Shown: positions 44,889-53,005 of the stretch, in pieces
Position numbering within the stretch: the first letter of the stretch is position 1
Layout: the number at the start of each line of letters is the position of its first letter
Source: Microbacterium saperdae
GTDB lineage: Bacteria > Actinomycetota > Actinomycetes > Actinomycetales > Microbacteriaceae
DNA length: 64,000 nt
Assembly (NCBI RefSeq): GCF_006716345.1
Contig: NZ_VFOX01000001.1
Location: forward strand, 1,178,001-1,242,000
Reading direction: 5' to 3'
Made by a program: the position numbers and the translations under genes
Notes under the pieces: generated by a model
Seen by the model: only the letters and a program-made list of their open reading frames with translations
Told to the model about the DNA's origin: nothing
Database searches by the model: none

Positions 44889-45477
44889 ATGGCGCGACGT
44901 GGAGAGTATCCGAAGGGTGAGGCTCGTTGTGAGGAGATCCTCCAGACCGTCATGCGGGTCCTCGCTGCGGACAGATACCGGACATCTCGTTGCGCATGAT
45001 CGGCCGCGAGATGGAGATCGAACCGGCGCACATCCTCTATTACTTCTCGAGCCGCGAAGAGCTTCTCCAGAAAATGATCGAGAGGTGGGACGAAGAGAAC
45101 CTGGCGGAACTTGAGGGGACGCCGAGCCTGGATGCCCTTGCGGCAGCGGTGCGCCGCAAGGGCAGATTCCGGGCATCGTTCATCTCTATCTCACGTACGC
45201 GGCGGAGGCGGTGCACAGTGAGCACGCGGCGCACGATTTCTTCCGACAGCGATTCGCGACGAGCCGCGAGTTCTTCGCCGCGGCGATCCGCGATGAGGCG
45301 GCGCGCGGGCTCATTCGCGAGGGCGTCGATCCCGACGCGGAGGCTCGCAAGCTGCTGGCGCTCGCCGATGGGCTGCAGCTTCAGACGCTCTCGGACCCGC
45401 GCATCGATGCTGCTGCCGGCATCACCGACGCGCTGGCGGAACTACGCGTGGTCGACGCGCGCACAAGCGCACCGTGA
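44889..45477 (+). pseudogene. TetR-family regulator, two frameshifts
   Basis: RRGEYPKGEARCEEIL, then in another frame IGREMEIEPAHILYYFSSREELLQKM, then in a third EHAAHDFFRQRFATSREFF and ALADGLQLQTLSDP. These blocks line up in order with the intact TetR protein at 55717-56343. Single-base losses are placed near 44975 and 45160. A decayed paralogue. Confidence 0.85.
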
Positions 45478-45511
45478 TCGCGGGGCGGACAAGACCGCCC
45501 GCCCCGCGATC
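45476..45511. terminator. Strong bidirectional hairpin
   Basis: GATCGCGGGGCGG (45476-45488) pairs perfectly with 45499-45511 around a 10-base loop, at the meeting point of the TetR pseudogene (plus) and the isomerase gene (minus). Confidence 0.8.
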
Positions 45512-45527
45512 GTTGGCTTCTCGACGC

Positions 45528-46439
45528 TCAGGCGTGGTCGGGGAAGTGGTGCCGCACCGCCTGCACGACAGATGCCGTCCGTTCCCACGGATCGCCGAGC
45601 ACGCCTTCCCACTCGATACTGATGTCGCCGCTGTATCCGCTGCTCGCGACCGTCGACAGCGCGCGCTCGAGGTCGAGAAGAGGCGTGCCGTCCGAGGCGT
45701 TGTCGAACGCCTTTGCATGCACCAGTGCTGCCACCGGCGCGAGCCGGGCGATGGCGTCGTAGACAGGATCCGTGTCCAGCCCGGTGTCGATCGGGGATTC
45801 GCCGAGGAATCGCGCGTGCGAGACGCTGATCAGCGGTTCGAAGTTCCCCAGGTCGAGGAGTATGCCCAGTCGGTGCTCTCCGACGTCCGCACGGAGCGAG
45901 AGCAGGTAGTCGGGGTCGGAACTCTCGCCACCGTGATTCTCCACGAGGAGCATGAGGCCACGTTGCGCTGCGAACTCGGAGAGCTCCACGAGTGCGGCGA
46001 TGAGTCCGGCGCGATCGCCTTCGTGGTTGCCGGCCGCGACGTTGCCCGTGTTCACCCGCACGTAGCGTGCCTTCAGGTCGGCGGCGATGGTGATCCATCG
46101 CTTGATGCGAAGGATATCGTCGGCCCGATGCTCGGCGTTCGCGCTGGAAAGGTCTCCGGCATCGATCGGCACGGTGAGGAGCTCCACGTCGGAGGCATCG
46201 AGTGCTGCGCGAAGTTCTGTCACCCGTTCGTCATCGGAGCGGTCGAACTGAATCTGGCAGAGTTCGACCGCCCGCACCCCCAGCTCGTCTTTCGCGAGCT
46301 GGAAGAACTCCTCGAGAGTGTGCTTCTGCGGCAGAGGGATCTCGATCTCCGTGAGCGATCCGTCCTCGCCCCGCGTCTCCATCCTCACGGGGCCGAGGGC
46401 TCGGACGAGGCTGAAGCTCGACACGGCGACGGTGCTCAT
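45528..46439 (-). CDS. TIM-barrel sugar isomerase/epimerase (AP-endonuclease-2 fold)
   Basis: A 303-residue enzyme of the xylose-isomerase-like superfamily. Metal ligands are probable in LMLLVENHGG (Glu), GILLDLGNFEP (Asp), VHAKAFD (His) and ISIEWEGVLGD (Glu). ATG 46439 forms an ATGA overlap with the DUF1080 gene upstream. Such enzymes act on keto-sugars, sugar phosphates or inositol derivatives. Likely partner of the adjacent hydrolase in a keto-glycoside pathway. Confidence 0.8.
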   Translation of the reverse strand: MSTVAVSSFSLVRALGPVRMETRGEDGSLTEIEIPLPQKHTLEEFFQLAKDELGVRAVELCQIQFDRSDDERVTELRAALDASDVELLTVPIDAGDLSSANAEHRADDILRIKRWITIAADLKARYVRVNTGNVAAGNHEGDRAGLIAALVELSEFAAQRGLMLLVENHGGESSDPDYLLSLRADVGEHRLGILLDLGNFEPLISVSHARFLGESPIDTGLDTDPVYDAIARLAPVAALVHAKAFDNASDGTPLLDLERALSTVASSGYSGDISIEWEGVLGDPWERTASVVQAVRHHFPDHA

Positions 46440-47308
46440 GCGCTCTGCTCCTGCGACTCGATGTCCCGAACGCGGATGTTTCGCCAGCGACATTGGGCGC
46501 CGGGTGCCCACCGGGCATCTCCGAACATCTCGTCGTTGTCGTGCACCTCGAGGGCGAGGTGTCCACGGGTGCCCAGATGTGCCAGGACGGCGTCCGGATC
46601 GTAGTCGGGAGAGTCCAGCGTCGCCGTGTCGAGCTCGGCGATCTTCACGCCGTTCACCCACGTCGTGATGACGGGGAGGGCGCCGACGCAGCGGATGCGG
46701 ATCTCGTTCCACTCGCCGAACTTCCACGCGTCGAGGAAGTCGTTCACGTCTGCGGCGTAGGAGAGCCGCGCGATCTTCTCCGGGGTCACGGGCTCGACGC
46801 TCGTCGGGGGGTCGTCTGCAGCCAGGCCGACGATGGTGCCGTTCTCATCCCGGCGTGAGACCACGGCGAACGGGAGAGCGGAGAAGCTGGCCAGTCCGTT
46901 GCCGAAGAATCCGCCGATTCCCCCGGATTCGCGGTGATCGATCAACACCTGGAAACCCGCCCAGTCGTCCGTCTTGCGGCGCAGCATCACACCGGTGTCT
47001 GCCGGCCAGTCCGGGCGTGCTTCCAGAACCAGCTCGAAGTCGCCGAAGGTCGCGTCGGAGACCAGGTAGCCGCCATAGCCGGGCGTCGACTGCTCGCCGA
47101 TCAGGATGCCGTCCTCCACGAACCACCGCGCCGCGTGGAGCTCAGGGTGCTCCGGAATCTTCATTCCATGCTCTTCGATGTAGTCCGTCAGGTGGGGTCC
47201 TCCGGGATACAGGCTTCCGTACACGCGCGGTTCGGCGTGCCATCCCGACAGTGTCGAGCCGTCGAAGATCGGGCGGAAGCCCGTCTCATCATGTGTGTCC
47301 AGCGTCAT
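46436..47308 (-). CDS. DUF1080 protein, 3-keto-glycoside hydrolase-like
   Basis: About 290 residues. FRPIFDGSTLSGWHA is the hallmark start of DUF1080, followed by WFVEDGILIGEQ, FGDFELVLEARPDWPADTGVMLR and NEIRIRCVGALPVITTWVNG. No signal peptide, so cytoplasmic. ATG 47308 used; GTG 47323 with AAGGA upstream is an alternative. DUF1080 enzymes hydrolyse or eliminate 3-keto-glycosides made by oxidoreductases such as Gfo/Idh proteins, which are encoded nearby. Confidence 0.8.
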   Translation of the reverse strand: MTLDTHDETGFRPIFDGSTLSGWHAEPRVYGSLYPGGPHLTDYIEEHGMKIPEHPELHAARWFVEDGILIGEQSTPGYGGYLVSDATFGDFELVLEARPDWPADTGVMLRRKTDDWAGFQVLIDHRESGGIGGFFGNGLASFSALPFAVVSRRDENGTIVGLAADDPPTSVEPVTPEKIARLSYAADVNDFLDAWKFGEWNEIRIRCVGALPVITTWVNGVKIAELDTATLDSPDYDPDAVLAHLGTRGHLALEVHDNDEMFGDARWAPGAQCRWRNIRVRDIESQEQSA

Positions 47309-47478
47309 CGCTCGGGTCCTCACCAATCGTCCTTGAAGGGGGTCTCAATATTTACGACTGTTCAATATCTCGCGCTCGATGTCAAGCGAACTCGAGCAAA
47401 AATTTGTGTGGTGTTTTATTTTTACGTTTGATAAGTTTTCACCAGCGACCACCGGCGGTCGCTGAAGGAGGATCACCA
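47309..47478. promoter_or_regulatory. AT-rich divergent promoter region
   Basis: The gap between the DUF1080 gene (minus) and the isomerase gene (plus) is strikingly AT-rich in its centre. AAAAATTTG at 47398-47406 is followed by an inverted ATTTTTACG at 47418-47426; a related TAAAAATTTG occurs before the binding-protein gene at 50.3 kb. TTGATAAG near 47428 might be a promoter part. A shared operator for a cluster regulator is plausible. Confidence 0.4.
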
Positions 47479-48372
47479 ATGGCGACGACCCACCCACCCG
47501 CGATCAACCCGCTCCCCTGGATCCTGAACGATCTGGGCTACCGCCTCGATCGAGAGGTCCTGACCCGGGCGATGGCAGAACTCCACGACGTCGGGTACCG
47601 GCATCTGACGGTCGAGAAGCCACTCGAGATGTCCACCGCGGACTATCGTGCGCTTCTCTCGGATAACGGATTCGCACCCGCACCGGGGTACTTCTCCGGC
47701 AACTTCTCGGATGCCGATCAGCATGGTGCGCTTGTCGAGTCGATCAAGAAGCACGCTGCCCTGCATGCGGAACTCGGATTGGACCGCGCCTTCATCGCCG
47801 AAGACATCGTTCCGGCTCGACTGGCAGTCCCGGCCAAGGGTGTCGGCTTCGACCCTGAGCGAATCGCTGTCATCGCCGAGGGGATGCGTCTCGCGGCCGA
47901 TGCGGCAGCGATCGAGGGGGTGCGGTACGGATTGCACCCCCATGTCGCCACCGGCGTCGAGACGGAAGCGGAGGCCAGGGAGGTGCTCGACCGTACAGCG
48001 GGATCTTCGCTCGGCTTCGGGCCCGACACCGGCCACATCGCGTGGGCGGGCGGAGACCCCGCGGCTCTGATCGCCGACTACTCGACCCGCGTTCTGAGCG
48101 TCCACGTGAAGGATGTCGACAACGAGGCGATCCTCGCCGCAGCGCGACACGGCGACGACTACCTCGCGGCGACCAATGCGCGAAAGGTCTGGCGGGAGCC
48201 CGGTCGCGGAGATGTCGACTGGGAAGGCGTGCTCCGTGCCCTCGCCCCTGACTTCTCCGGCTGGTTCGTCGTCGAGGTGGATGTTCCCTTCGCGTCGACG
48301 CCCGCGGAGAGTGCCGCCCAGTCCCTCGAGTTCATCCGCCGCGTGGTGTCCTTCGAGGAGGTGTCGACGTGA
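47479..48372 (+). CDS. TIM-barrel sugar isomerase/epimerase
   Basis: A 297-residue protein beginning with INPLPWILNDLGYRLDREVL, shared with the paralogue at 59961-60860. VRYGLHPHVATGVETE, LGFGPDTGHIAWAGG, LSVHVKDVD and FVVEVDVPF give the Glu/Asp/His metal ligands expected of the superfamily. ATG with GAAGGAGG upstream. GTGA overlap with the Gfo/Idh gene indicates a shared pathway. Confidence 0.85.
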   Translation: MATTHPPAINPLPWILNDLGYRLDREVLTRAMAELHDVGYRHLTVEKPLEMSTADYRALLSDNGFAPAPGYFSGNFSDADQHGALVESIKKHAALHAELGLDRAFIAEDIVPARLAVPAKGVGFDPERIAVIAEGMRLAADAAAIEGVRYGLHPHVATGVETEAEAREVLDRTAGSSLGFGPDTGHIAWAGGDPAALIADYSTRVLSVHVKDVDNEAILAAARHGDDYLAATNARKVWREPGRGDVDWEGVLRALAPDFSGWFVVEVDVPFASTPAESAAQSLEFIRRVVSFEEVST

Positions 48373-49418
48373 GCGACCCCATCTGGCTCGGCATCGTCGG
48401 CGCGGGACCGGCGACTCAGGCCATCCATATCCCGACGCTGGCACGTCTCGGCGACAGGTTCGCCGTCGCCGTCGTCATGGACATCGACGCGGCGGTGGCG
48501 AAGTCCGTCGCCGCACGAGCGGGCGCCCGCGCGACCACCGACTTTGATGACCTGATCCAGGATCCGGCGGTCGAGGTTGTCGCGATCTGCACGCCACCCT
48601 CCCTGCACGCCGAGCAGGTGATCGCGGCCATGGAGGCGGGCAAACGCGCGGTGTTCTGCGAGAAGCCGTTGGCCACGACCCTCGAAGAGGCGAACAGGAT
48701 CGTCGAGGTCGCAGAGCGCACCGGCGTGCCGTTGGTCGTCGGAGCGATGCATGCCTTCGACCCCGGGTGGCTCGCCGTGCAGACCGAGGTGGAGGAACTC
48801 GCGCAGACCGCGCACACCGTGCGGTCGAGCATCGTACTCCCGTTCAACGACCGGTTCGAGGATCTCGCCACCGAGATCCTCAGCCGTCCCGCGCCGCCGG
48901 CATTCGGTGAGATGGATGCCGAGGCGCGCGCGGGGCTGCTCTCGATGGCGGTGCTCGGGCTCGCGGTGCACGATCTCCCACTCGTGAGACGATTCGTCCC
49001 CTCCCCGGAGAAGATCGACGTGACCTCGGCGAAGCTGCTGTCGCCCTTCGGTTACGCCATCTCCGGTCAGGACAGCGGGCGGACCATCGACATCTTCGGG
49101 CTCATCAACGCGCAGTGGGACGCGCATTGGACTCTGGAGGTCATCTCCGACGACATCGTGTTGCATGTCGACTTCACCCCCTCGTTCGTCCATGCAGGGT
49201 CAGCGACCGCCACGGTCATCCGTGCCGACGGCACCCGCGCAGTGCATGGCCCATTCGGTCACAACGGGTACGAGAGTGAGTGGCGCGTGATCGGCGAGAT
49301 CCTCGACGGTGACGCGAGCCACGCACCCGCGCTGCAGTCCCTGGTGGACGATCTCACCTTCGTCGTCACGATCGCTGATCGATCATTCGCTCTCTTCCGA
49401 AAGGACGCGCGTTCATGA
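48369..49418 (+). CDS. Gfo/Idh/MocA-family NAD(P)-dependent oxidoreductase
   Basis: A 349-residue protein. WLGIVGAGPATQAIHIPTL is a slightly modified Rossmann motif, VVAICTPPSLHAEQV and FCEKPLATTLEEA (catalytic-Lys EKP motif) are typical. The C-terminal domain is less conserved, with VHDLPLVRRF in the usual place of the second catalytic motif. GTG start coupled to the isomerase; ATGA to the next gene. Probably oxidises a sugar or inositol. Confidence 0.85.
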   Translation: MSDPIWLGIVGAGPATQAIHIPTLARLGDRFAVAVVMDIDAAVAKSVAARAGARATTDFDDLIQDPAVEVVAICTPPSLHAEQVIAAMEAGKRAVFCEKPLATTLEEANRIVEVAERTGVPLVVGAMHAFDPGWLAVQTEVEELAQTAHTVRSSIVLPFNDRFEDLATEILSRPAPPAFGEMDAEARAGLLSMAVLGLAVHDLPLVRRFVPSPEKIDVTSAKLLSPFGYAISGQDSGRTIDIFGLINAQWDAHWTLEVISDDIVLHVDFTPSFVHAGSATATVIRADGTRAVHGPFGHNGYESEWRVIGEILDGDASHAPALQSLVDDLTFVVTIADRSFALFRKDARS

Positions 49419-50200
49419 GTACACCAGTGAAGATCCACGCCGACTCGGGCGCTGAGCCGCTCTTTCGGGAGGTTCTGGCTTCTCTGCCGCTGAGCTATGC
49501 GCGCGCGCCAGAGGTGGGCGATGCCGATGTCGTGGTAGCGGACGGAGCAGCCGGGTGGCCAGGACGAGTGTCCGCGCACCTCGATGCCGGAGTCGCCACC
49601 GCGCTGATCGTCGACCCGCGGCCGGACGACTCCGCGGCAGTGCGCGATCTTGCGCAAGCGGCCGAGGCATCCGGAGCACGCCTCGCCGTGAGCGAGACGG
49701 CTGCGAGCAATCCGGCCGTTCACGACATCGCGCCTCAGCTGGAAGGACTCGACACCATCACTGTGGTGAGTCGTGGCCCTGCCTCGGCGTCGGACCTGCT
49801 CTTCGATCAGCTTCGACTCCTCAGAGCGCTGGGCATCGGACAGCTCGTGGAGAGGGACGCGACCCGCGGACGCAAGTCCGTGGTTGTCACTCTCGACGGC
49901 GCGCTGGGCGGGCGGGCTCTGCTCGTCAAGCTTCAGGCATCCACCACTGAGGCGGGGGTGTTGCAGCATCGGGTGCAGGCGTACGGGGCGGCCAGCATCG
50001 TGACCGCTGAGCTCTACGGCGCCGACACGGCACGGCCCGCTCGCGTGGAGTGCAGCACGGCCGATGCGGCGTCCACGACTCCGACGATCTTCGAGAGTGC
50101 GCATCGCGCGAGCTGGCGCGCGCTTCACAGGGAGGGATCGACCGTGGACCTGGAGGCTTTCGCAGACGATATCGACCTCCTCGGCGTTCACGCGTCGTGA
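49415..50200 (+). CDS. Hypothetical protein of the sugar operon
   Basis: A 261-residue soluble protein with alternating beta/alpha pattern (ADVVVADGAAGWPGRV, ATALIVDPRPDD, TITVVSRGPASASDLLFDQ), compatible with a Rossmann-like or small oxidoreductase-accessory fold. No family recognised. ATGA overlap with the Gfo/Idh gene ties it to that enzyme, perhaps as a subunit. Ends the three-gene operon. Confidence 0.6.
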   Translation: MSTPVKIHADSGAEPLFREVLASLPLSYARAPEVGDADVVVADGAAGWPGRVSAHLDAGVATALIVDPRPDDSAAVRDLAQAAEASGARLAVSETAASNPAVHDIAPQLEGLDTITVVSRGPASASDLLFDQLRLLRALGIGQLVERDATRGRKSVVVTLDGALGGRALLVKLQASTTEAGVLQHRVQAYGAASIVTAELYGADTARPARVECSTADAASTTPTIFESAHRASWRALHREGSTVDLEAFADDIDLLGVHAS

Positions 50201-50298
50201 TCTCTCGGCGGCTCCATCTCCACATTTAGTGATCCGGATCAGGAGTTTTCAGTGCGCTTCGCTGAAGACTTCTTCGTTACTGAAAATATACTTGCGGT

Positions 50299-50307
50299 AA
50301 AAATTTG
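50299..50307. promoter_or_regulatory. AAAAATTTG motif before the binding-protein gene
   Basis: The same nonamer as at 47398-47406, here preceded by GGT and followed by GCTGCTGATAAATTC, about 100 bases before the start of the binding-protein gene. Possible common operator of this island; chance is not excluded. Confidence 0.3.
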
Positions 50308-50408
50308 CTGCTGATAAATTCTGGCTCAGCCGGTTGAAGATGACCGCGCACGAGTTGCTATTCCCGACGCGATGCCGCGTTCGGTATGAGACCAATGGAG
50401 GTACAGCA

Positions 50409-51977
50409 ATGACGGGAACGGAACAGGTCGCACACGCGACCGAACCGGTCTACAAGCGCCGGGGCATTCGTCGCCTCGCCACAGCGATGCTGGCGGTCGT
50501 CGCGCTCTCGCTCACCGCGTGCGCGAGTACGGGCGGAGCAGGGCAGGCAGAGCCTGACACACAGAAGCTCACCCTGGCGCTGGATTCGACACCCATCCTC
50601 AACTACACGCAGACCGGCATGAGTGGCACCGTCAGCTGGGTGTGGTCGTCGATCTACGACACCCTCCTGAAGGTCGAACCCGATGGCTCCGTGTCTCCGA
50701 ACGCGGCCGAGAGCTTCGAGGTGAGCGAGGATGCCACCACGACGACGTTGACGCTGCGGGAGGGGATGACCTTCACCGATGGTTCCCCTGTCGACGCGTC
50801 CGCTGTCAAGGCTTCGATCGAGAACATCCGCGATGCAGGTGGCCCCGATTCCGGGCGCCTCGCGGGGGTCGAAGTCGAGGCGGTGGACGACTCCACGATC
50901 GCGCTGCATTCCCCCCAGCCCAACGGCCTGATGCCGATGTACATGGCCGTCCAGCTCGGAGCGATCGCGAACCCCGCGTTCTTCGACGGCGCTGACGCCG
51001 ACACCAACCCGCAGGGCTCGGGGCCGTATGTCCTCAATGCCGAGAAGACGACCTCAGGGTCGATCTACGTCCTCGACCGCAACGTGGACTACTGGAACAA
51101 AGACGCCTACCCGTACGAACAGCTCGAGCTCCGCGTGCTCGAGGATGAGACCGCTCGAATCTCGGCTCTTCGCACCGGGCAGATCGACGGCGCGACTGTC
51201 GCCCCCACCTCCGTGAACCAGTTCGCCGAGGACCAGTTCAATCGCATCACCAGCAACAGCACGATCGAGGGTCTCTTCATCTTCGACCGCACGGGCGAGA
51301 AGGTGCCCGCGCTGGGTGACGCACGGGTGCGACAGGCCATGAACATGGTGTGGGATCGCGATTCCATCGTGAAGAACCTCTACGGAGGCGAAGCCATCAC
51401 CACGTCTGAGCCGTACCAGGCCGAGAATGACCTGTATGACCCGGCGCTCGAGGAGCTGTACCCCTACGACATCGAGGGCGCGCGCAAGCTGATGGCGGAA
51501 GCCGGTTACGCAGACGGATTCGACCTGACCATCCCGTCGATCCCCGGTTTCAACAAGTCCAACCCGATGGTCGTTCAGCAGCTCGGTGAGATCGGCATCC
51601 GCGTGACGGAAGAGGACCTTCCGATCACGTCGTTCTTCACGGAGGTCCTCGGAGGTAAGTACGCCGTCATCTCTCTGGGTATCGAGTCCCGCTCGGCGCT
51701 GTGGGATCTTGCCAACATCGTGCACCGCGGGTCGGTCTGGAACATCTTCCACACCGGCTCGGACGAGCTCGATGCGCTCGTCCTCGCGGCACAGTCCGCC
51801 ACCGGCGACGAAGCGGATGAGATCTTCGACCGTGTCTCGGAGATCGTGATGGAGGAGGCCTGGTTCGCGCCGTGGGCGGCCCCGACCGCGTATCTGGTGA
51901 CTGCCAAAGACGTGACGGCGACACCGATCGCCGGCAGCAGCTACCCGTTCCTCTACACGTTCGCACCGGCGGACTGA
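50409..51977 (+). CDS. Dipeptide/oligosaccharide-type ABC binding lipoprotein (SBP family 5)
   Basis: A 522-residue protein. Cys in LSLTACAS is the lipobox. SWVWSSIYDTLLKVEPDGSV, FEVSEDATTTTLTLREGMTF and DGSPVDASAVKASIE are the hallmark of family 5 binding proteins (DppA/OppA), which also bind oligosaccharides in actinobacteria. ATG 50409 with GGAGG seven bases upstream; an earlier ATG at 50334 lacks one. Followed by a strong hairpin and the transport genes. Confidence 0.9.
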   Translation: MTGTEQVAHATEPVYKRRGIRRLATAMLAVVALSLTACASTGGAGQAEPDTQKLTLALDSTPILNYTQTGMSGTVSWVWSSIYDTLLKVEPDGSVSPNAAESFEVSEDATTTTLTLREGMTFTDGSPVDASAVKASIENIRDAGGPDSGRLAGVEVEAVDDSTIALHSPQPNGLMPMYMAVQLGAIANPAFFDGADADTNPQGSGPYVLNAEKTTSGSIYVLDRNVDYWNKDAYPYEQLELRVLEDETARISALRTGQIDGATVAPTSVNQFAEDQFNRITSNSTIEGLFIFDRTGEKVPALGDARVRQAMNMVWDRDSIVKNLYGGEAITTSEPYQAENDLYDPALEELYPYDIEGARKLMAEAGYADGFDLTIPSIPGFNKSNPMVVQQLGEIGIRVTEEDLPITSFFTEVLGGKYAVISLGIESRSALWDLANIVHRGSVWNIFHTGSDELDALVLAAQSATGDEADEIFDRVSEIVMEEAWFAPWAAPTAYLVTAKDVTATPIAGSSYPFLYTFAPAD

Positions 51978-51997
51978 CCGGCACCAAAACCGCAGTG

Positions 51998-52036
51998 TTC
52001 GGGGTGGAGGACGCCCACGGTGGCCTCCACCCCGAA
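51998..52036 (+). terminator. Attenuator hairpin between binding protein and permease
   Basis: TTCGGGGTGGAGG (51998-52010) pairs perfectly with 52024-52036 around 13 bases. Lying between the binding-protein gene and the first permease, it probably stabilises the upstream mRNA and lowers expression downstream, the usual stoichiometry for ABC importers. Confidence 0.75.
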
Positions 52037-52063
52037 TCGCCGACATCGCCCAAAGGAGAACGC

Positions 52064-53005
52064 ATGTCGAAGTTCATTCTCAAGAAAGTGCTCGGGGCGC
52101 TGGTCCTGCTCGTGATCGGAACCGGACTCACTTTCCTCCTCGTGTTCTCGAACACGAGGGGTCTCGTCAGGCAGGTTCTCGGCGAGGGCGCCACGGAGGA
52201 GCAGATTCAGGCGCGGACCGAAGCGCTGGGTCTCAACCAGCCGGTGCTCGTGCAGTACGGGCAGTGGGTCGCCGACCTCCTCCGCGGCAACCTCGGCAGC
52301 AGCTACTACACGGGCGAGCCGGTGACGGTGGTGCTCAGCAGTCGCATCCCCGTGACTCTGTCGGTCGTCATCACCGCGGTGATCCTGATGCTGATCCTCA
52401 GCGTCGTGGTCGGCGTCGTCGCGGCGGTGAAGGGCGGTTGGATCGATCGAGTGCTGCAGGTCGGGGGAATTCTCGGCGGCGCGATTCCCGGATTCATCGT
52501 CGCGATCATCCTGGTGTTCACCCTCGCAGTCGCGATCCCCCTGTTCCCTGCCACCGGGTACGTGAGTCCCACCGACAGCGTGGAGGGATGGATCCGAACG
52601 CTCGTGCTACCGGTCACTGCGGTGCTCGTCACCTCCGTCGCCGGCGCGGCATTGCAGTTTCGAGGCGCGATGATGGATGCGCTTTCTCAGGACTACGTCC
52701 GCACGCTCCGCGCTCGCGGGGTCCCGGAGACGGCGATCGTTCTGAGGCACGCACTCCGCAACGCCGCACTGCCCGGACTCACAACCATCTCCCTGCAGAC
52801 CATCGGGCTCATGGGCGGCGTGGTCATCATCGAGAAGATCTTCGCGCTTCCCGGGGTCGCCGCTCAGCTCACCACGAGCGCGATCCTGCGGGACATCCCG
52901 ATCGTGATGGGCGCGGTGCTCTTCACCATCTGCGTCGTCGTGATCGTCAACATCCTGCTTGCCCTGATCACGGGTTGGATCAACCCGAAGGAGCGTGTCT
53001 CATGA
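52064..53005 (+). CDS. ABC importer permease (DppB type)
   Basis: A 313-residue permease with about six helices. NLGSSYYTGEPV, DYVRTLRARGVPETAIVLRHALRNA (EAA loop region, cited in blocks) and PGVAAQLTTSAILRDIPIVMG are standard for DppB/OppB. AAAGGAG upstream of the ATG. ATGA overlap with the fused permease-ATPase gene. Confidence 0.92.
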   Translation: MSKFILKKVLGALVLLVIGTGLTFLLVFSNTRGLVRQVLGEGATEEQIQARTEALGLNQPVLVQYGQWVADLLRGNLGSSYYTGEPVTVVLSSRIPVTLSVVITAVILMLILSVVVGVVAAVKGGWIDRVLQVGGILGGAIPGFIVAIILVFTLAVAIPLFPATGYVSPTDSVEGWIRTLVLPVTAVLVTSVAGAALQFRGAMMDALSQDYVRTLRARGVPETAIVLRHALRNAALPGLTTISLQTIGLMGGVVIIEKIFALPGVAAQLTTSAILRDIPIVMGAVLFTICVVVIVNILLALITGWINPKERVS

